A DNA stretch of 64,000 bases from contig NC_083636.1 of the NCBI RefSeq assembly GCF_963576545.1, forward strand, positions 738,383-802,382, written 5' to 3'. The DNA is from Limanda limanda. Taxonomy: Eukaryota > Chordata > Actinopteri > Pleuronectiformes > Pleuronectidae. A model generated the notes under the pieces. It was not told the DNA's origin. It was given only the letters and a program-made list of their open reading frames with translations, and did not search any database. The position numbers were made by a program, and so were the translations under genes. Shown here in pieces: positions 57,281-64,000 of the stretch; position 1 is the first letter of the stretch, and each line of letters starts with the position of its first letter.

Positions 57281-60200
57281 ATGTCCTCCGCGGGGACACG
57301 CACGGATCTCGGCCGGGCGCTGGTCATCATCACCGGCGCGTCCCGGGGCTTCGGCCGGGCGGTGGCGAGGCGGCTGGCCGGGCTGCTGCAGCCGGGCTCC
57401 GGGCTCCTGCTGGCGGCTCGCTCCGGGGACGAGCTCCGGGCCGCGGCCGCGGAGGTGACCGGGGCCAGGGCGGCTGGAGGCGGCCTCACGGTGACCTGCG
57501 TCCCGGTGGACCTGTCCCTCAGCTCCGGGCTGGACACGCTGCTGGAGGCCGTGAGGACACACTTCACCGGGGACATGGACCACCTGCTGCTGGTCAACAA
57601 CGCAGGTGAGAACCAGGAGACACTGGTACCAGGTACTACCGAGTACTACTCAGTACTTATACACAACTGTACTACTCAGTACTTACACACAACTGTACTA
57701 CTCAGTACTTATACACAACTGCACTTACACACCTCAGTACTTATACACAACTGTACTACTCAGTACTTACACACAACTGTACTACTCAGTACTTACACAC
57801 AACTGTACTACTCAGTACTTATACACAACTGTACTACTCAGTACTTATACACAACTGTACTACTCAGTACTTACACACAACTGTACTACTCAGTACACAC
57901 ACCTCAGTACTTACACACAACTGTACTACTCAGTACACACACCTCAGTACTTATACACAACTGTACTACTCAGTACTTATACACAACTGCACTTACACAC
58001 CTCAGTACATATACTTCAACCACTCATCTGATGATCCCAGTTTAATAAGGATGTATTATAGTTTATTATAGTTTATTATAGTTTATTATAACGGAAGAGA
58101 TGAAAAGGTTCACACAGTGTAACACATCAGTAGTAACGTGCTGCTGATAGTAACCATAGTAACGTCGAGTTAGTTTAACATTCAATCGATCTTTCATCAG
58201 TTCAGTTACTTTTTTACTTATTTATTCCAGATGTTGTGACTTAAAGTTTGAAAGTAAAGATAAATGTTAACAACCCCTGCTGTACGCATTTCAAAATAAA
58301 AGCCTGGTTCCACGTCATTGAGCCAGGCAGCCAGGGGGGGGGGTGGAGTCTCTGTCCTCTGTCCCAGCAGCTGGAGAACACAGAGAAGGTCAAACTGGTC
58401 AATGATTGGATCAGAACCAGGACTTTGACCTGAGGAGTGAACACAGAACACGTGACACAACACACACTCATCATGACAGCTGAGAGTCTCTCTAGCCCCC
58501 TGGTGGCTGGCTGCAGTACTGACCTCCTCCATGTTAGCAGATGGGACCAAACTGGAGACGTGAACCAGATGTTTGTTCAAGAAGTTTCTCACTTTTCAGG
58601 TCGTTCTTCTCTCATGTTTGTTCAAGTGTTTCTCCAGCGTGTAATGAGCTTCATCACCACAAGATGGCAGCGTGAAACACTCTAACTCTACTCTCCTCTA
58701 CTCCTCCTCTACTCCTCTCCTCTCCTCCTCTCCTCCTCTCCTCTCCTCTCCTCTCTCCTCCTCTCCTCTCCTCTCTCTCCTCTCCTCTCCTCTCCTCTCC
58801 TCTCCTCTCTCCTCTCCTCCTCCTCCTCTCCTCTACTCCTCCTCTCTCCTCCTCTCCTCTCTCCTCCTCCTCTCCTCCTCTCCTCCTCTCCTCTCTCCTC
58901 CTCTCCTCTCCTCCTCTCCTTCCTCTCCTCCTCTCCTCTCTTCCTCTCCTCCTCTCCCTCCTCCTCCTCCTCCTCCTCCTCCTCCTCTCCCCTCTTCTCT
59001 CCTCCCTCTCTTCCTCTCCTCCCTCTCCTCCTCCTCCTCTCCTCCTCTCTCCTCCTCTCCTCTCTCCTCCTCTCTCCTCCTCTCCTCTCCTCCTCTCCTC
59101 TCTCCTCTCTCCTCCTCCTCTCCTCCTCTCCTCCCCTCCTCTCTCCTCCTCTCGTCCTCTCCCTCCTCTCCTCTTCTCCTCCTCTCCTCCTCCTCCTCTC
59201 CCTCTCTCCTCTCCTCCTCTCTCTCTCTCCTCCTCTCCTCCTCTCCTCCTCTCTCCTCTCCTCTCTCCTCCTCTCCTCTCTCCTCCTCTCCTCCTCTCCT
59301 CCTCTCCTCCTCCTCCTCACCTCCCTCATCCTCTCTCTCCTCTCTCCTCCTCTCCTCCTCTCCTCTCTCCTCCTCTCCTCCTCTCCTCCTCTCCTCCTCT
59401 CTCCCTTCCTCCTCTCCTCCTCCTCCTCCCTCCTCCTCCTCCTCACCTCCTCATCCTCTCTCCTCCTCTCCTCCTCTCCTCCTCTCCTCCTCTCCTCCTC
59501 CTCCTCACCTCCTCATCCTCTCTCCTCCTCTCCTCCTCGACCCCTCTCCTCCTCTCCTCCTCTCTTCTCCTCCTCCTCCTCTCCTCCTCTCCTCCTCTCC
59601 CCTCCTCCTCTCCTCTACTCCTCCTCTCCTCTCTCCTCCTCCTCTCCTCCTCCTCTCCTCTCTCCTCCTCTCCTCCTCTCCTCCTCTCCTCCTCTCCTCC
59701 TCTCCTCCTCTCCTCTCCTCTCTCCTCCTCCACCTCCTCTCCTCCCTCCTCCTCTCCTCCTCTCCTCCTCTCCTCTCCTCTCTCCTCCTCTCCTCTCTCC
59801 TCTCCTCTCCTCCTCTCCTCCTCTCTCTCTCTCCTCTCTCCTCTCTCCTCTCTCCTCTCTCCTCTCTCCTCTCTCCTCTCTCCTCTCTCCTCTCTCCCTC
59901 TCCTCCTCTCCTCTCTCCTCTCTCCTCTCTCCTCTCTCCTCTCTCCTCCTCTCCTCCTCTCCTCTCTCCTCCTCTCTCCTCCTCCTCTCCTCCTCCTCCT
60001 CCTCCTCCTCTTCTCTCCCTCCTCCTCTCCACCTCCTCCTCCTCGTCCTCTCTCCTCTCTCCTCTCTCCTCTCCTCTCTCCTCTCTCCTCTCTCCTCTCT
60101 CCTCTCCTCTCCTCTCCTCTCCGCTCCTCTTCTCTTCTCTTCCTCTCTCCTCTCTCCTCTCCTCTCTCCTCTCTCCTCCTCCCCTCCTCTCCTCTCCTCC

Positions 60201-61098
60201 TCTCCTCCTCTCCTCCTCTCCTCCTCCCTCCTCCTCTCTCCTCTCCTCCTCTCCTCCTCTCCTCCTCTCCTCCTCTCCTCCTCTCTCCTCTCCTCTCCTC
60301 TCCTCCTCTCCTCTCCGCTCCTCTTCTCTTCCTCTCTCCTCTCTCCTCTCCTCTCTCCTCTCCTCTCTCCTCTCTCCTCCTCTCCTCCTCTCCTCTCTCC
60401 TCCTCCTCTCCTCCTCCTCTTCCTCTCCTCCTCCTCTCCTTCCTCCTCCTCCTCTCCCTCCTCCTCTCCTCTCTCCTCCTCCTCTCCTCCTCCTCCTCTC
60501 CTCTCCTCCTCTCCTCCTCCACCCCCCCCTCCTCCCAGGCTCTCTAGGTGATGTCTCCCGCTACATGAGGAGCTTCACCAACATGGCGGAGGTGGACTCC
60601 TACTTGTCCTTTAACGTCAGCTCCTCCCTGTGCCTGACGGCCGGCGTGCTGGAGGCGTGTCCTCGGCGCCCGGGCCTGCGGCGCAGCGTGGTGAACATCA
60701 CGTCGCTGTGCGCCCTGAAGCCGTACTCGTCCTGGGCGCTGTACTGCACGGGCAAGGCGGCGCGGGACATGATGTTCCGGGTGCTGGCGGAGGAGGAGCC
60801 GGACCTCCGGGTGCTCAGCTACTCTCCAGGTTTGTTCTCTCTCTGTGAAACCTGCTGATGGAGCTGATGGACTCGATGGAGAGAACTCACAGCTTCTCTG
60901 TTCCCAGGACCTCTGGACACCGACATGTTCACGTTGGCCAGATCCAGCACCGCCGATCCCGACCTCAGGAAGTCTCTGTCCGACATGTCGGCTCAGGGGG
61001 GGGTGCTCACCTGCGACGAGTCCTGCACCAAGATGATGAAGCTGCTGCTGGAGGACACGTACGTCTCCGGGTCCCACGTGGACGTGTACGACGTGTAG
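57281..61098 (+). CDS. spr: Sepiapterin reductase
   Basis: Three exons give 268 codons plus stop: 57281-57605, 60539-60829, 60908-61098. It is a short-chain dehydrogenase/reductase: the cofactor-binding glycine motif TGASRGFG is near residue 18, NNAG ends exon 1, the catalytic Ser is in NITSLCALKPYSSW and the Tyr/Lys pair in YCTGK. The C-terminal SHVDVYDV resembles the substrate-binding tail of SPR, whose Asp holds the pterin. It catalyses the last NADPH-dependent step of tetrahydrobiopterin synthesis in the cytosol, which supplies aromatic amino acid hydroxylases, nitric oxide synthases and, in fish, pterin pigments. The start ATG lies in a CpG-rich exon. Fish carry more than one spr paralogue; I cannot tell which this is. 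Intron 1 is almost wholly tandem repeat. Confidence 0.92.
57630..58015. repeat. Minisatellite in spr intron 1 (TACTACTCAGTACTTA type)
   Basis: About 14 units of roughly 25 bp, containing CTGTACTACTCAGTACTTAC plus ACACAA. 'gtac' steps recur throughout. It begins about 30 nt after the exon 1 donor. Confidence 0.95.
58205..58670. repeat. Dispersed repeat, same family as 52319-52740
   Basis: Nearly identical over more than 400 bp, same orientation, including 'gagtctctctagccccctggtggctggctg' and the G-run. It separates the two tandem arrays of spr intron 1. Confidence 0.85.
58685..60530. repeat. 1.85-kb polypyrimidine CTCCT array in spr intron 1
   Basis: Nearly uninterrupted C/T on the sense strand, built from CTCCTCTCCTCCT, TCTCTCCTC and TCCTCC permutations, with only scattered A or G. 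It ends in the exon 2 acceptor (cctcccag, exon 60539). The long Ser/Pro/Leu sense frame and Arg/Glu antisense frames are artefacts; the sense frame appears to join exon 2 only because the array is open. Confidence 0.98.
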
Positions 61099-61573
61099 AG
61101 CCGTCAGCTGACCCTTGACCTCACGTGCCTTGGTCTCAACTCTGCGACTGCCACGTTTCCAGTGTGTTGCAACGTGCATCCTCACCACTAGATGTCACCA
61201 AATCCTTCACACTGAACCTTTAATAGTTCCCTGCCAATCGAGATTGATAGTGTGCAGCCTTTGTTAGATAAAAGTGATTAAATCAAGTTTGTTAAATTGA
61301 TTTTCAATACATTCCAGAGAAAGTTTTAATTGCCCGACCGGCCACTAGAGGGCCATCGTTAGCTTCAGTGCCTGAAATGATAAAGAACGTAGAATTAAGA
61401 CGTTAAAGGTAGAAAACACGAAGCAGCACATTTCCAGATGAACCGTTGACTTCAGGTCTTCTCAGGTCCTGCCACTCGGCAGCCATCTTGTTTTGTGACG
61501 TGTATGTGTTGTTATGTTATGAACAGTTTTCGGGCTGTGATCACCGACTGTTTTATAAACTTGATATTTCTGA

Positions 61574-61579
61574 AATAAA
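61574..61579 (+). promoter_or_regulatory. Likely spr polyadenylation signal
   Basis: The first AATAAA after the spr stop codon, about 475 nt downstream of it. Confidence 0.45.
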
Positions 61580-61815
61580 CCAAAAGAATCAAAATACTCA
61601 GTTACTTGTGAAGTGTTTGGTGAACTATCCCTTTGATTGATTGACAACACAGATTCAATAATAATAATAATAATAAGGAGCTCCAGTTTGTGTTGAGGAT
61701 CCAAATATCGACCGTCACCGTTTGACAGTGTTCAGCAGCCATCTTGGTTTCTTCAAAGCAGAAGTAACCATATTTAAAGGAGTGGGGGGTGGAGCCTAAC
61801 TGAGAGCTTGAGGAC

Positions 61816-62210
61816 ACGCCCGCTTATACCTGCCACCTACACTCATTGGACAGTGGTAGCTTTATGGTCTGTTTGACTCTAAATGATCATAATTCACTAA
61901 ATGAACTTCAGCTGTTTGAAGAAGACTTGAAACTAGAGACTGAGACAGAAACTCCTGAATGTTACTGACGTTATAAAGAGAGAAGAAGAGTCACTTTCTA
62001 TAGACACTACCAGAGGAGTCGCCCCCTGCTGGTCAGGACACAGAACACAGGTTTCATTTTTATAAAGTGAGAAGCTGTCTGGTGTGTTGACAGCTCAAAC
62101 CAGACCAGAGGGACAGAGACCAGTGAAGTCGCCCCCTGCTGGTCACTACACAGAACACAGGTTTCATGTTGTGAGAAGCTGTCTGGTGTGTTGACAGCTC
62201 GTCCTGCTGC
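61816..62210. repeat. Dispersed repeat shared with 25256-25500
   Basis: The second copy in the window of the 'tttatggtctgtttgactctaaatgatcat...' element. Its 3' part ('gtcgccccctgctggtca...acacaggtttcat') is repeated once more at about 62130. Confidence 0.75.
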
Positions 62211-62442
62211 CCCCTAGTGGCCGGAGGACAGAGACCAGAGGAAGAGAAGCAGAGCGGCTCTGACAGACAGGCTCAGCTGCTGTGGACCAAAATATCCCAG
62301 AGGGAATCGACCCAAACAAGGGGACGAGCGCCACAGTGTCTCTGAACCTGTGGGACGTCCCCCTGCTCCCCCCCGCCCCTCTCGTCTCCCACTGCCCCCC
62401 CCCCTCTCTGGGGAGGTGGCATTACTCCTGGAGGAGGTGAGG

Positions 62443-62452
62443 TTATTTTTGG
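62443..62452 (+). promoter_or_regulatory. MEF2/CArG-like A/T element upstream of smyd1
   Basis: TTATTTTTGG (CCAAAAATAA on the other strand) lies about 150 nt before the start codon and resembles muscle MEF2 or SRF sites. A CAGCTG E-box is at about 62275. This fits the muscle-specific expression known for SMYD1, but single short motifs are weak evidence. Confidence 0.35.
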
Positions 62453-62594
62453 CTGCAGCAGGGGTCGGGCTAAGGAAAGAGGAGCAGGAGGACTCTCCAG
62501 ACTCGGCAGCGTCCCCCCTGAGCCCGTCCCACCCGTCCAACCCGTCCCACCCGTCCCACCCGCCTCGGACCCCCGTCTCCTGTGGGCCGGTGCG

Positions 62595-62731
62595 ATGACC
62601 GTCGGGAACATGGACAGCGCTGCTCTGTGTGATGCCGGGAAGAAGGGTCGCGGCCTGGAGGCCACCAAGGAGCTCAGCCCGGGGGAGGTGGTCTTCACCG
62701 AGCCCAGCTTCGCCGCCGTGGTCTTCGACAG
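62595..62731 (+). CDS. smyd1: SMYD1-like SET/MYND lysine methyltransferase, first coding exon (partial)
   Basis: The exon encodes MTVGNMDSAALCDAGKKGRG then LEATKELSPGEVVFTEPSF and AAVVFD, ending in phase 2 at a gtaggc donor. This matches the start of the SET domain of SMYD1 (GKGRGLKATKE..., VVFD) at the same exon boundary. SMYD1 is a heart and skeletal-muscle protein that acts with Hsp90/Unc45 in myosin folding and sarcomere assembly. The MYND finger and the rest of the SET domain must lie beyond the window. Other SMYD family members share this motif less closely; which fish paralogue it is cannot be decided. Confidence 0.85.
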
Positions 62732-63700
62732 GTAGGCGTCTCCTGGTCGCCGTGGTTGCTCGTGTGGACGGACAGGTCGGAGGTCAGATCTGGGTCCTTC
62801 ACTGCTGAGTGGACATCGAGCTCCTCTGGCCTCTCAGATCACTTTTAGATTCTCATGACTCCAGCAGTGAGGACGCCTCGAGGTGTCATGTGATCTCCAC
62901 ATATTTCTGGATTCAGTTTTCAGGAGTGAGGAGGCTCTGCTAAAAGAAAAGCTTTCAAATTATAAACATAAATCTGATGTTTATTTATCTCTAAATGCAG
63001 TAAATTAATGTCTGTTGCACGTGCGAGAAATCCACGCTTTAGATTGGTCGGTGTTGTTTATATAAAACATGCAACACTAAAGGTTTGTAAAGGTTTAAAG
63101 ACCCGAGAACTGTGGAAGCTTCACAGATGAGTGAACCAACCTGAGGTTTCAAATCACAGAGAACTGGACTGAAGTGATCGACATGTTGGATCCAGATTCA
63201 GAAACTAGGAATAACTCGTGTTTGTACTTTGACTCTGGGCTCAGCAGACTGTTAGCTTAGCTTAGCTTAGCTTAGCTTAGCTTAGCACGAGGACTGGAAC
63301 CAAGAGGAAACGGCTGAAACTCGCAAGCTCAATAATTAACACAATAAATATGATAATTAGATATAATGTGGTTGGGGTTGTAATCTAATTTAATTTGGTC
63401 ACCATCTGTATCATCACATTGGGATTTTTGACATATGAACAGAGGAGGCTCGAGGGCGGAGCCTCAGGGAACTATGTGTAACTGCAGCCTGGTTTGTGTT
63501 CATGAGGGTAAATACACATCTGTTAGTGTCGTGAGGGAGTCAAATAAGAGCAAGGAGTCTGTGTGTGTGTCTGTGTGTGTGTGTGAGTGAGAGTGTGTGT
63601 GTGTGTGTGTGTGTCTTTGTGTGTGTGTGTGTGTGTGATCATCGCTCTCTGGACGAGCTGACTCTTCTGAATAAACTGTTTACTCAGACACATACTGCTG

Positions 63701-63735
<35 letters not shown>

Positions 63736-64000
63736 TGTGTGTCTGTTCACTCAGGCTTCTGTTTGCTGTCGGGATCCTAGCAGCCAAAGACGATGATGAT
63801 CGTGTTCTTAACTTTTTTGGAAACATACTCAGAGATCTATACTTTGTGTATTTTGTGTATAAAATGTGTTTCACTGGTTGTTTAAGTGTGTTTACGTCTG
63901 CGTCTCTCAGATGAAACTCTAAGTCACAATTTAATTCATTGTAAAGATGATTAAAAAACGAAATATAATCAAATAAAATCATCTCAAAGAGTAAATTGCA
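62732..64000 (+). other. Intron 1 of the smyd1-like gene
   Basis: No further exon is recognised. It contains a (CTTAG)n pentamer of about seven units (63252-63287) and (GT)n tracts at 63560-63638 and 63703-63742. Confidence 0.6.

Noticed and set aside
58672..60858. 728-codon Ser/Pro/Leu frame running into spr exon 2
   Set aside because: It is the CTCCT array read as protein. spr exon 1 supplies the real N terminus through a normal splice, and the array ends in an acceptor.

Overview
The window looks like nuclear DNA of a teleost fish. Genes have small, clean GT-AG introns. There is a fish-type FISNA-NACHT-LRR (NLRC3-like) immune receptor with a RING exon, together with tRNA-derived SINEs, hAT elements, L1-like LINE debris and very abundant micro- and minisatellites. 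Every gene below was assembled by joining exons at splice sites with consistent phase. Names come from recognising the protein families, not from a database search.

Layout, left to right. 1-4058 is one copy of a transposon-rich block; its partner lies at 15894-22717 and both carry the same hAT insertion. Between the copies are the 3' exons of a tandem pleckstrin-homology (PH) gene (4153-5824, +) and a complete NLR gene (15775 down to 7390, -) that assembles into an uninterrupted 1,099-codon reading frame with six LRR exons. macir follows (24810-24157, -), with a long palindromic MITE just 5' of its coding exon. Then come skp2 (27054-33105, +), nadk2 (40878-34806, -) and slc1a3 (43980-53026, +). 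The order SKP2-NADK2-SLC1A3 matches human 5p13, but RANBP3L, which sits between NADK2 and SLC1A3 in human, is not seen. Last are spr (57281-61098, +) and the first coding exon of a smyd1-like gene (62595-62731, +), which runs off the window.

The genes have separate jobs: innate sensing (NLR), macrophage metabolism and ciliary cargo handling (macir), SCF ubiquitin ligase cell-cycle control (skp2), mitochondrial NADP supply (nadk2), glial glutamate uptake (slc1a3), tetrahydrobiopterin synthesis (spr) and muscle sarcomere assembly (smyd1). They are neighbours, not an operon or pathway.

The most unusual feature is how tandem repeats relate to gene structure. From 27 kb to 60.5 kb about ten unrelated minisatellites sit in introns or UTRs, and several touch exon edges. 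In nadk2 intron 1 the repeat includes a copy of the exon-1 5' splice site, giving a ladder of decoy donors, and the nearest one is in frame. In the slc1a3 3' UTR the repeat carries copies of the stop-codon context. In skp2 intron 4, slc1a3 intron 6 and spr intron 1, long pyrimidine-only or pyrimidine-rich arrays run directly into the 3' splice site. Most very long open frames in this window are products of these arrays and are not genes.
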